Part shown: in pieces, positions 33,628 through 41,198 of the stretch
Layout: each line of letters begins with the position of its first letter
How positions within the stretch are numbered: position 1 is the first letter of the stretch
Origin: Bosea sp. 29B
GTDB taxonomy: Bacteria; Pseudomonadota; Alphaproteobacteria; Rhizobiales; Beijerinckiaceae
DNA: 64,000 bases
Reading direction: 5' to 3'
NCBI RefSeq assembly: GCF_902506165.1
Contig: NZ_LR733817.1
Span: 1,224,255-1,288,254, forward strand
The notes under the pieces: generated by a model
Seen by the model: the letters and a program-made list of their open reading frames with translations, nothing else
What the model was told of the DNA's origin: nothing
Database searches by the model: none
Made by a program: the position numbers and the translations under genes

Positions 33628-34110
33628 ATGTCCAGCGACTTTCTGCTCGAGATCGATGGAATCAAAGGCGAGAGCCAGGATTCCAAGCACAAGGACACGA
33701 TCGAGGTCGAGTCCTTCTCCTGGGGCGCGAGCAACTCCGGAAGCCACGGCTCCGGAGGCGGCGGTGGCTCTGGCAAGGCCAGTTTCCAGGATCTCCAATT
33801 CACGGCCAATGTCAGCAAGGCCTCGCCCACGCTGATGCTGAAATGCGCCACCGGCGAGCACATCAAGAAAGCCGTGCTGCATGTCCGCAAGCAGGGCAAG
33901 GGCCAGCAGGAGTTCTACACGATCACCCTCGAGGACCTGCTCGTGTCGAGCTATCAGTCGGGTGACTCGACCGGTGGCAACCCTGTGCCGACCGACCAGT
34001 TCTCGCTGAACTTCGCCAAGATCAAGTTCGAGTACAAGCCGCAGAACAAGGACGGCTCGCTCGGCTCGACCGTGACCGGCACCTACGATCTCAAGGCAAA
34101 CAAGGAGTAA
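33628..34110 (+). CDS. hcp: Hcp-family type VI secretion tube protein, orphan
   Basis: 160 aa. Features are DFLLEIDGIKGESQDSKHKDTIEVESFSWG, LMLKCATGEHIKKAVLHVRK and the late FAKIKFEYKPQNKDGS, all typical of Hcp hexamer-forming proteins. The ATG at 33628 is preferred over 33622 because GGAG at 33618-33621 is six bases before it. A Gly/Ser-rich loop (SGSHGSGGGGGSG) lies where Hcp rings have an extended loop. No other type VI genes are in the window, so it would feed a system encoded elsewhere. Its neighbour is the OmpA-like-domain gene. Confidence 0.85.
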   Translation: MSSDFLLEIDGIKGESQDSKHKDTIEVESFSWGASNSGSHGSGGGGGSGKASFQDLQFTANVSKASPTLMLKCATGEHIKKAVLHVRKQGKGQQEFYTITLEDLLVSSYQSGDSTGGNPVPTDQFSLNFAKIKFEYKPQNKDGSLGSTVTGTYDLKANKE

Positions 34111-34116
34111 CATGCC

Positions 34117-34177
34117 CCCGGCCGGCGCCGCGCGAGCGGACTTCGGCCGGGCCGCCGGCGTTCGTCCTCCCGTTTTT
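34117..34177 (+). terminator. Possible rho-independent terminator after hcp
   Basis: Complementary arms CCCGGCCG (34117-34124) and CGGCCGGG (34144-34151), with a nested GCCGGCG/CGCCGGC alternative, are followed by TTTTTT at 34172-34177. The T-tract is about 20 bp from the stem, so efficiency is uncertain. Confidence 0.35.
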
Positions 34178-34690
34178 TGAGGACCATCGTCATTGGACGT
34201 GTGCGCAGCCCCATCGTCGCCACGTCAGCAGCCGGACCGAAACGATCCAGGCAGGACAGGGCGGCACGTCCGAGATGATAGCGGCCTCAAGTCGCGGACC
34301 TCCATGCGCGACGAGACGATGTCGTTCGGAGTCCTGTCGTCGAGGGGCGCTGCGCCGTAGTGAAAGCCTCGGCTTCCGAGAGCCTGGGCGAGCCCCAGGC
34401 GCAGTTTCCGGGCTGTACGAGATATTCGCGCCAGGAATGGGCTTTCCCGCCCGCGTGCCGCGGGGGGGGCGCCTCGTGCAATGGTCGAAGGCCTGATCGT
34501 TGCGTGAACGCATGACGGTCCGGGCCGTTCGCCAGTGTGGTACTCTCCTCAGGATCGACCGTACATGACCTCAACACAGCCGCGGCAGCCGATCTTCTCG
34601 GGTTTCTGCACAATTCCGACCAGGCGTTCTGTGCGCCGGATCACAGAGGCTGCGGAGGGCCCCGTCGCGGTTCAATTCTGGAGGCCACCG
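34178..34690. other. 513-bp gap before the Crp-family gene
   Basis: No gene, RNA or clear operator is recognised here. Two open frames cross it, one on each strand, without ribosome sites or family resemblance. It ends in GGAGG, six bases before the crp-like ATG. Confidence 0.5.
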
Positions 34691-35374
34691 ATGAGCGACG
34701 CCCTTCATCGCGTCGTGAATATCTTGTCCGCGAACCCATTCTTTGCGGGCTTCGAACAGGACGCCCTCGAGAAGATCGCGGCGGCCTGCAGACCGCGACA
34801 CCTCGCTTCGCGGGAGATACTGTTTCTGAAAGGCGACCCCAGCGACGGACTCTATGCCATCAGGCGCGGCCTGATCCGCATCGGAACGACGGATGATCTC
34901 GGCCAGCAGATGACGATGAACGTCCTCGGCGGCGGCGACGTCTTCGGTGAAATCGCGCTGCTCGACGGCCAGTCCCGGACCGCCGATGCCGTGGCGATGG
35001 ATGACACCGACATGTTTTTTCTGCCGCGACGCGAATTCTTGAGCCTGCTTGCTCGCGAGCCTTCGATCGCGCAGCAGGTCATCGGCCTCCTCTGCGCCCG
35101 GCTGCGCGATGTCATAGACCGCATGGAGGAGACGAGATTCCTGCCATCCGCAATTCGGCTTGCGCGACGCATTCTGGTGCTCGCCGCCGACTACGGCACG
35201 GATGTCCGTGCGTCTCAGGAGGAACTGGCATCGCTCACCGGCGTGACGCGCGAAACAGTCAACCGCCACCTCCAGTCCTGGAAGCGCAGCGGCGTCATTT
35301 CCTTGGGACGAGGACGACTGGTGATCAGGGATATCGACGATTTGCGGCGTCTGGCAAAAGTCGATGCCGCCTAG
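34691..35374 (+). CDS. Crp/Fnr-family cyclic-nucleotide-responsive regulator
   Basis: 227 aa from the ATG at 34691, preceded by GGAGG at ideal spacing; the frame open from 34535 is not used. The N-terminal cNMP-binding domain has the phosphate-binding cassette GEIALLDGQSRTADA (86-100), with the Glu, Arg and Thr that hold cAMP. The C-terminal helix GVTRETVNRHL (184-194) carries Arg187, Glu188 and Arg192 in the CRP spacing RETVxR that contacts TGTGA. No cysteine cluster of the Fnr type is present. It is convergent with a nucleotide cyclase gene 32 bp away. Confidence 0.87.
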   Translation: MSDALHRVVNILSANPFFAGFEQDALEKIAAACRPRHLASREILFLKGDPSDGLYAIRRGLIRIGTTDDLGQQMTMNVLGGGDVFGEIALLDGQSRTADAVAMDDTDMFFLPRREFLSLLAREPSIAQQVIGLLCARLRDVIDRMEETRFLPSAIRLARRILVLAADYGTDVRASQEELASLTGVTRETVNRHLQSWKRSGVISLGRGRLVIRDIDDLRRLAKVDAA

Positions 35375-35406
35375 CAGCTGAGTAAACACTGCGGCAGCTC
35401 GAGCGC

Positions 35407-37143
35407 TTATCCAGCTGCCCCTATGTCAGCGGCGAAAACCCGAACAGGTTGGTCGAACCCCTTCAGAAAGTGCGCATTCAATTCGACCAGAGGCGCTCGC
35501 CCATCGATGGCCTCCGCGGCGACCAGATCGATCAGGACTTCGGCATTACCTGCGCTTGCGCATAGGCGCGAGGCGAGATTCACGACGGTTCCAATCGCGG
35601 TGTATTCGAGCCGGCCTTCGGAGCCGATACGCCCCACCGTCGCAAGCCCCATCGCGAGCCCGATCCCGAAGCCAAGTTGATGGTCGAGGCTCCGTCGATC
35701 GAGCAAAAGGGTCTGGACGGTCTTCTGCATGTCCCGCGCCATATTGACGGCGCACAAAGCCGGATCCGCACGAGTCACCGGGGCATTGATCAGGACCATC
35801 ATCCCGTCACCGGAAAAATGCGTCAGCGTGGCCCCGTGCTCGATCACCACTCTGTCCAGTGCGTCGTAGTATTCGCCGAGGAAGCTCATGACGATGTCGG
35901 GCTCGGCACGCGCCGAGAAGGCCGTGAAACCGCGCAGGTCGCCGAAAACGACGACCACCTCGATACGCCGACCGTCGAGCACGCTGTCGTCGCCAGACCG
36001 GTCGACCAGTTCGGCCACCTGCGGCGCGAGAAATCGCTTCAGCCGGCCGATCCGCTCCGAGCGCTCCTGCGACACGGCCAGATCGCCCGCCATCTCGTTG
36101 AAGCGTGTCGCCAGCCGCTCGAATTCGTCGCCTGTGGCGATGTCGATCCGATGGTCGAATTGCCTGGCGCCGATCCGCGCCACGCCGTCTTCCAGAATGC
36201 GGATCGGCTCGATCATGCGCTGGGTAAGCCAGTAGGCGAGCGCCGCCGCGAGGCCGGAACCAACGATGAGGACTGCTCCGGTGCGCCACAGAGCGGCATA
36301 GATCGGCTCGAAGGCCTCGGCGACCGGTTGCTTGACGACGACGCTCCAGTCGACGCCGGGTATCGGCGCCATCGCGGCCAGAACCATGTGGCCGCCGATG
36401 TCGCGTCCTGACGTCGCCTGGCCGCTTTGCGCCGCAATGCTCGCTCGAAGAGTCTGGAGCGGCTGGATTGCGGTCTGGTCGGCGCGCAGAACCAGGCTGA
36501 TATCGGGATGAGCGATGAGGCGCCCCGGCTGGTCGAGGACGAATGCTGCTCCGGTTCGGCCGACCCGGATCGCCGAGATGACGTCCCAGATCAGCTTGAG
36601 ATTGACCTCGGCGACTGCCACGCCGACCGCCGAACGGGTACCGGCTACGGCAATGGTCAAGAAGGGCTCGGAGCCGCCATGGAAGGTCACGGGGCCGTAC
36701 CAAACGCCATCCGGGCGGACGTTCTGGAGCGCAGGGTTGACCGAGTGGTCCGCACCGCCCTCGACCTTGTTGAGCCCCAAGCGCGAGACAAATATGCGCT
36801 CTCGCCCGGTGGCATCGACAAGGGCCAGGCTGATAACGGCGGGGACCTGACGCAACAGACGAAAGGCGTCGAGCCTGCGTCTTTCGTCAGCGCTGTCGGA
36901 CCATGGCAGCTGGACCGTCCACGCCAGTTGATCGCGGATCCCGTCCAGAAAATCCTGAATTTTCGCAGCGGCGGATCGGGCTTCTGCTTCGAGAAGGTCG
37001 TTCAGCCTGGCCTTCTGGTCGCGATGCCCAAACCAGGCTTCGCTACCGCCGGCAACAAGAAGCGGCACGACGACTGCCGCGAACAGCGCGATGAAATACT
37101 TCGCGAAGAGCGAGCTCCGTGGAGCGGATGGCGATTGAGTCAC
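35407..37143 (-). CDS. Membrane-bound class III adenylate/guanylate cyclase with Cache-like sensor and HAMP
   Basis: 578 aa. Order: transmembrane helix (about 13-33), periplasmic Cache-like sensor (about 35-285), second helix (about 287-308), HAMP (about 309-362), catalytic domain (about 385-560). Metal-binding aspartates are in VVVFGDLRGFTAFS and HFSGDGMMV, and transition-state Asn/Arg in GTVVNLASRL. The substrate-selecting Lys is His (THFSGD) and the purine-contacting Asp position is Glu (LEYTAIG), so ATP versus GTP preference cannot be assumed. It lies 34 bp after a periplasmic binding protein gene in the same operon, suggesting ligand-regulated output to the Crp-like protein. Confidence 0.85.
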   Translation of the reverse strand: MTQSPSAPRSSLFAKYFIALFAAVVVPLLVAGGSEAWFGHRDQKARLNDLLEAEARSAAAKIQDFLDGIRDQLAWTVQLPWSDSADERRRLDAFRLLRQVPAVISLALVDATGRERIFVSRLGLNKVEGGADHSVNPALQNVRPDGVWYGPVTFHGGSEPFLTIAVAGTRSAVGVAVAEVNLKLIWDVISAIRVGRTGAAFVLDQPGRLIAHPDISLVLRADQTAIQPLQTLRASIAAQSGQATSGRDIGGHMVLAAMAPIPGVDWSVVVKQPVAEAFEPIYAALWRTGAVLIVGSGLAAALAYWLTQRMIEPIRILEDGVARIGARQFDHRIDIATGDEFERLATRFNEMAGDLAVSQERSERIGRLKRFLAPQVAELVDRSGDDSVLDGRRIEVVVVFGDLRGFTAFSARAEPDIVMSFLGEYYDALDRVVIEHGATLTHFSGDGMMVLINAPVTRADPALCAVNMARDMQKTVQTLLLDRRSLDHQLGFGIGLAMGLATVGRIGSEGRLEYTAIGTVVNLASRLCASAGNAEVLIDLVAAEAIDGRAPLVELNAHFLKGFDQPVRVFAADIGAAG

Positions 37144-37177
37144 CGTGACAGCTCATGCGCCGGCTTTCCGGCCAAGT

Positions 37178-38197
37178 CTATTCGATCACCACGTCCGCGC
37201 TGCTCAAAACTGAAGGCGGCATGGTCAGCCCGAGTTGCTCGGCCGCTTTCAGATTGACGAACAGCTCGAGCTTCGTCACGCGCTGGACCGGCAGATCGGA
37301 GGGCTTCTCGCCCTTGATGATCCGGCCGGCATAGATTCCGGTATGGCGGTGTGACTGCCTGAAGTCGCCACCATAGCTCATCAGGCCGCCGGCGTTGGGG
37401 AAATCCCGCGCCTGGGTGATGGCGGGTACTTTGTAACGCATGGCAAGCTCGGCGAGGCGCCGGCTTCGGTAGGCGAAATAAGGATCGGAGGTGAAGACCA
37501 GCCCGGGCAGCTGCATCTGCGGTACGGCCGCGAACAGAGCCTCCAGCTCCGGCTCGCTGCTGGCATTGAGGAGGCGCAGCTCCAGTCCGAGAGTGCCCGC
37601 AGCGGCCTGCAGGTTTCTCGATTGCGAAGCCGAGGTCGGGCTCGTCGGATTGACGGCGACGGCAAAGGTCCTGGCGGCCGGAAACAGCTCGCTCATGAAC
37701 TCCAGCCGTTTCAGCGAGACTTCCACGCTCAGGCTGCTTACGCCGGTGAGATTGCCGCCGGGCCGGGACAGGCTGGCGACCAGCCCCAGCGCGACAGGGT
37801 CGCCCCCCAACTCGAAGACGATCGGGATCGTCTTGGTGGCGGATCGCGCGGCGAGCGCGACCTCCGCACCGCCCGGCGCGACCATGACGGTGACCTGCCG
37901 ATCCGCCAGATCCACTGCGAGTGCCGGCAATCGGCTATATCGGCCTTCAGCCCAGCGAAAATCGATCGCGACATTGCGGCCGTCGACATACCCGGCTTCG
38001 GCCAGCCCCTCGGCAAAGGCGGCGAGGCGGCTGGCATAAGGCTCGGGCGATTCCGAGCCGAGATAACCGATGACCGGCGTGGTTTTCTGCTGCGCCCCGG
38101 CCGAGATCGTCGATGCCGCCATCGTGCCGAGCAGCACGATGGTCTCGCGCCGCGTCGCTGGAACAGCCTGGCGCAAGAAGCAGGGCATAGAACGCAC
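37178..38197 (-). CDS. ABC-type periplasmic substrate-binding protein (TrpX-like)
   Basis: 339 aa. The N-terminal signal contains RRETIVLLGTMAAST and ends near SAGA. The body is a type I periplasmic-binding fold: VIGYLGSESPEPYASRLAAFAEGLAEAGYVDGRNV, later GGDPVALGLVASLSRPGGNLTGVS. The family includes orphan binding proteins lacking permeases, as here. It is first in an operon with the sensor cyclase, so it may present a ligand to the cyclase's periplasmic domain rather than serve transport. The signal start is approximate. Confidence 0.8.
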   Translation of the reverse strand: MRSMPCFLRQAVPATRRETIVLLGTMAASTISAGAQQKTTPVIGYLGSESPEPYASRLAAFAEGLAEAGYVDGRNVAIDFRWAEGRYSRLPALAVDLADRQVTVMVAPGGAEVALAARSATKTIPIVFELGGDPVALGLVASLSRPGGNLTGVSSLSVEVSLKRLEFMSELFPAARTFAVAVNPTSPTSASQSRNLQAAAGTLGLELRLLNASSEPELEALFAAVPQMQLPGLVFTSDPYFAYRSRRLAELAMRYKVPAITQARDFPNAGGLMSYGGDFRQSHRHTGIYAGRIIKGEKPSDLPVQRVTKLELFVNLKAAEQLGLTMPPSVLSSADVVIE

Positions 38198-38438
38198 GGC
38201 CGTTCCCCTTCCGACCGAGATCTGCGCAGGTCGGAAAGCGCCGAACCCGCACAGATGCCCTTATATCATGCCGGATGAGCCGTGTCGTTGAACCAGTCGC
38301 GGGTGGCCGATCCGAGGGCCACGAAGGTCGTGGATCCTCGGTTCGAGCGGCCTGGCCTAGTCGATGCGAAAGACGCGTCAGCGTGTAGTTGGAGCAGCCG
38401 CCCGGGCGCAGGCGCGGACTGAGGCGGCCGAACTCATT

Positions 38439-39275
38439 TCAGCCCTGCGCGACGACAACCTCGAGATAGCTGCTCGGCACCACCACGGTTGCATCGCCCG
38501 ATCGGTTGAACTGTTCGACAAGCGCCATCAGATCCAGTGCCAACGCCGCCTTGGCAGGCTGGTCCAGCGCCCCGAAGACCTTGAGCACCGGTCCATAGTA
38601 GCTGCTGAAGACCTGGAGCCAGTGCTCCGGCGAGCGATAGCGGAAGACGAAGTCGCGCCGCGTCGTCTGGATCGACGCGCCGGCCGACCCGAACAGCTCG
38701 GCCAGGCGCTCCTCGGTGCCCCAGAGCGCGGGCGAACGCAGTCCGGGAGCCGGCGCGACATGCTTTCCGATCGTTTTGAAGAGCTGGCCGACGAAGCCGT
38801 CCGGCGTCCAGTTGGCCAGGCCGATCTTGCCGCCGTGCCTGCAGACCCGCAGAAGCTCTGCGGCCGCGCGCTCCTGATCGGGCGTGAACATCACCCCGAA
38901 GGTCGACATGACCGCGTCGAACTGACCATCCGCGAACGGCAAGGCTTCGGCATCGGCTTCGCGGAAGGAGATGTCGAGCCGCTCGGCCGCAGCGCGCTCG
39001 CGGCCGCGATCGAGCAGGGCCGCGACATAGTCCGTGCTGGTGACATCGCACCAGCGGCGAGCCGCAGCGAGACTGGCATTGCCGTTTCCGGCGGCGACAT
39101 CGAGCACGGCCTGGCCGCTGCGCAAGTCGAGCGCCTCGCACAGACGTTCGCCGACGATCTGCAGGGTCGTTCCGACGATGGCGTAATCGCCGGACGACCA
39201 GGCGCCATGCTGGCGCAGCTTGATCGCCGCGTGGTCGACCTTCTGCGGAGCAGCGGCTTGAAGCATGCTGGACAT
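38439..39275 (-). CDS. SAM-dependent class I methyltransferase
   Basis: 278 aa. Motif I is VLDVAAGNGNASLAAAR (58-74), the acidic residue after strand 2 is in VTSTDYVAALLDRG, motif II is FDAVMSTFGVMFTPD and motif III GGKIGLANWTPDG. This is the UbiE/Methyltransf_11 group. Substrate is unknown. Leftward and monocistronic; a ribosome site AGGGAGAAAC precedes the ATG. Confidence 0.82.
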   Translation of the reverse strand: MSSMLQAAAPQKVDHAAIKLRQHGAWSSGDYAIVGTTLQIVGERLCEALDLRSGQAVLDVAAGNGNASLAAARRWCDVTSTDYVAALLDRGRERAAAERLDISFREADAEALPFADGQFDAVMSTFGVMFTPDQERAAAELLRVCRHGGKIGLANWTPDGFVGQLFKTIGKHVAPAPGLRSPALWGTEERLAELFGSAGASIQTTRRDFVFRYRSPEHWLQVFSSYYGPVLKVFGALDQPAKAALALDLMALVEQFNRSGDATVVVPSSYLEVVVAQG

Positions 39276-39365
39276 TGGATGTTTCTCCCTGTGAGTTTCG
39301 CTCGGCAGGCTCGGATGAACGGGTGGGCATGGCGCTTTGGGGGCCTCGCGCCGTACAGCGAGTGG

Positions 39366-39731
39366 TCACGGCCGCGGATCGGCGCGCCGAACGCTGAACT
39401 CGATCTCCGAACGGCTGATGCCGATATCCTTCAGCATCCTGTCGTCGAGACCCGACAACGCATTTGCCGCGTGGCGTATCTGCACCCCAAGGGCGATCTT
39501 GCGCAGCCGTCCCGACAGCGCCTCGATCAGCCTGGTCGTCAGCGGGCGCCGGGCAGGCTTTTGATGCGGCGGGACGAAGGGGCCGTGGACCTCATAGAGG
39601 AACTGATCGCCGAAGATCTGCCCGACCGCCATGCGCCCGACCAGCCGATCGAGCACCGACTTGGTGCGAGGCCGCAGCATGTCGGTCAGGTCGTCGATGT
39701 CGTGAAGAAAGTCGCTTCTCAGCGCATACAT
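39366..39731 (-). CDS. DUF1127-domain protein
   Basis: 121 aa from the ATG at 39731 (MYALRSDFLHDID). The C-terminal 40 residues, RHAANALSGLDDRMLKDIGISRSEIEFSVRR, form a DUF1127 motif, an arginine-rich module common in alphaproteobacteria that in some proteins binds RNA and affects phosphate or carbon metabolism. The N-terminal 80 residues are not recognised. DUF1127 proteins of this length often pair with stress regulation; no specific role is supported here. Confidence 0.75.
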   Translation of the reverse strand: MYALRSDFLHDIDDLTDMLRPRTKSVLDRLVGRMAVGQIFGDQFLYEVHGPFVPPHQKPARRPLTTRLIEALSGRLRKIALGVQIRHAANALSGLDDRMLKDIGISRSEIEFSVRRADPRP

Positions 39732-40056
39732 TGTGCCGCTCCATTGCTTTGTCCGCCGCCTCCTCGGGCGGTGTTGCAGCGTTGTGGCGGTTCGGGGGGC
39801 ATCTCGTCCGTGAGGTGCCGCACACAATCGACTCAGCGTCCCGGCGAGGCCGATTGTGGAACTGTGGTCGATCGGAAAGCCTGCAGACGACGACGGGTGA
39901 GGCCTTGCGAGCGAGCGCTCGCGCCAAGGACTGCAAGGTCGGCGCGATCGTGTTTTCCCGGACCGGCGACCCGACCTCCGGCGATTGGGACGGTGCCGTC
40001 ATTCATGAGCAGTGGGATGAGACCCCTGCCGGCTTCGAGGACATGGCCGCGGCCTT
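39732..40056. other. Remnant region before the right repeat copy
   Basis: No intact gene. One frame around 39920-40050 reads AKDCKVGAIVFSRTGDPTSG and then DWDGAVIHEQWDETP, which looks like a worn fragment of a small alphaproteobacterial protein; it has no start signal and shifts frame before the next remnant. Confidence 0.4.
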
Positions 40057-40265
40057 ATGGAAACGGTCAACCACGCCATCGATGCGGGGAAGACGCACCT
40101 GGAGATGAGCTGCGAGCCCTGCGGGGTGCTGAAGCAAATTCTATGGCGCCTGTTGCCGGGCGTCATGGGAGTGATCGGCTAATGGATCTCGCCGTGCAGC
40201 TGGTCTGTGAGAAATGCGGAACCCGGCCGGATCCAGCGATCGTCAAACCCCCGCGCTCAGTCTGA
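40057..40265 (+). pseudogene. Frameshifted small two-CxxC protein
   Basis: From the ATG at 40057 the frame encodes KTHLEMSCEPCGVLKQILW and stops at 40182 after VMGVIG. Comparison with the left repeat copy shows one base is missing here (GGGAGTGATCGG versus GGGAAGCGATCGG). With that base restored, reading continues SDRLMDLAVQLVCEKCGTRPDPAIV to 40265. The product would be a protein of about 70 residues with two CxxC pairs, perhaps a zinc ribbon. Both copies in the window are broken. Confidence 0.6.
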
Positions 40266-40415
40266 TGCGCCCGGATATGCTTGCAAGCTCCACTGAGCGT
40301 GGGTGCAAAAGATCGCGCCGGGCTACAGCAAAACGCATTGCCGAACCGTTGATGACAGCAGAACCGCTTGTAAATCAGTGCTTTACAGGAAAGTGGCTGG
40401 GGCGCCAGGATTCGA
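40135..40415 (+). repeat. Right copy of the diverged direct repeat, running into tRNA-Gln
   Basis: Homologous to 27919-28170 in the same orientation. This copy is about 29 bp longer, through insertions after GCGCCGGGCTACAG, and its end coincides with the 3' half of the tRNA-Gln T-arm and acceptor (GGGCGCCAGGATTCGAACC). Together the copies bracket 12 kb of accessory genes. Confidence 0.7.
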
Positions 40416-40468
40416 ACCTGGGAATGGCGGTACCAAAAACCGCTGCCTTACCGCTTGGCGACGCCCCA
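40397..40468 (-). tRNA. tRNA-Gln (anticodon TTG)
   Basis: 72 nt. The acceptor stem TGGGGCG/CGCCCCA closes, with discriminator G. The D-arm lies in GCCAAGCGGTAAGGC, the anticodon stem-loop is GCGGT-TTTTGGT-ACCGC with anticodon TTG, and the T-arm is CCAGG-TTCGAAT-CCTGG. CCA is not encoded. Confidence 0.95.
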
Positions 40469-40647
40469 ATCTGCGCTGCGCTTCTAGAGCGCGCCGCCGC
40501 GGCGCGCAACAGCGGATCGCCCGTCCCCGGGTCAGCATCTGCGCAGCGCCGCGCATCCAGGGCCTTTGCGGAAAAACATCGCACGACCCATCTCCTTGGC
40601 TGTTGCGCTGCGGCGAGCGGCTGGCTATAAGCCGGCCACCAGTTGAT

Positions 40648-40724
40648 CGGAGTGTGGCTCAGCCTGGTAGAGCACCTCGTTCGGGACGAGGGGGTCGCAG
40701 GTTCAAATCCTGCCACTCCGACCA
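40648..40724 (+). tRNA. tRNA-Pro (anticodon CGG), likely prophage attachment site
   Basis: 77 nt including an encoded CCA. The acceptor stem CGGAGTG/CACTCCG closes with discriminator A, the anticodon stem-loop is CCTCG-TTCGGGA-CGAGG with anticodon CGG, and the T-arm is GCAGG-TTCAAAT-CCTGC. Phage genes begin about 120 bp beyond its 3' end, so the 3' half is the probable attL core; the other att site is outside the window. Confidence 0.96.
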
Positions 40725-40757
40725 AAATTTCCCGAGACTTTGCAAGTAGTTAGAGAC

Positions 40758-40782
40758 AGGGCCGGATCGGCCCTTTTTCTTT
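40758..40782 (+). terminator. Rho-independent terminator after tRNA-Pro
   Basis: Stem AGGGCC (40758-40763) and GGCCCT (40769-40774) with a 5-nt loop is followed by TTTTCTTTT. It sits about 35 bp after the tRNA 3' end. Confidence 0.8.
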
Positions 40783-40804
40783 TCCGGACAGAAACCCGGA
40801 CAGA

Positions 40805-40843
40805 AACGAAAAGGCCGCCGCCACCTTTCGATGACGACGGCCT
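40805..40843 (-). terminator. Rho-independent terminator of the leftward prophage operon
   Basis: On the minus strand the stem AGGCCGTCG (40843-40835) pairs with CGGCGGCCT (40820-40812), with one mismatch, and is followed by TTTTCGTTT. It lies directly after the last phage gene and faces the tRNA-Pro terminator. A 12-bp direct repeat, CCGGACAGAAAC, lies just left of it. Confidence 0.65.
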
Positions 40844-40844
40844 G

Positions 40845-41198
40845 TTAGGTTCTCGTGGTGCGGCGCCGCCGATCGATCTCTCGCTGCCGGAGGCGGCGCT
40901 CAACCTCTTCCTCAATCGCGTCGTCTTGCGCCTGATCGCTGAGCAGCTTGAACAGGCCCTCGGCTGCGGCCGCGATGCGCTCATTGGCCGCCGTGGTGCG
41001 CGCCTGCTCGGCCGCGAGCTCGCGAATCGGCTGCATGTCGGCGATGGTCACGCCGGGGATCACCCGGTCGCCGTTCTGTGCGGTTGCCGGTGCCTTGCGG
41101 GTCTTGAAGTACTCGCGCAGGGCGTAGATGCCGATCCCGACCCCGGCGATCACCGTGCCGATGATGTTTTCGGTGGTGAGCGCGCTAGGGTCGGTCAT
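40845..41198 (-). CDS. Small phage membrane protein, unknown function
   Basis: 117 aa from the ATG at 41198. One membrane helix (NIIGTVIAGVGIGIYALREY, about 12-31) is followed by a charged helical tail ending in EEEVERRLRQREIDRRRRT. Last gene of the prophage late operon, in the lysis region, so a lysis-accessory role (holin partner or inner-membrane spanin) is possible. No family recognised. Overlaps the preceding gene by 14 bp. Confidence 0.55.
   Translation of the reverse strand: MTDPSALTTENIIGTVIAGVGIGIYALREYFKTRKAPATAQNGDRVIPGVTIADMQPIRELAAEQARTTAANERIAAAAEGLFKLLSDQAQDDAIEEEVERRLRQREIDRRRRTTRT

Noticed and set aside
33628..34110. Hcp taken as evidence of a type VI secretion cluster
   Set aside because: No sheath, baseplate, membrane-complex or ClpV genes lie nearby; the contractile-tail genes from 44 to 56 kb belong to a phage with terminase, portal and capsid.
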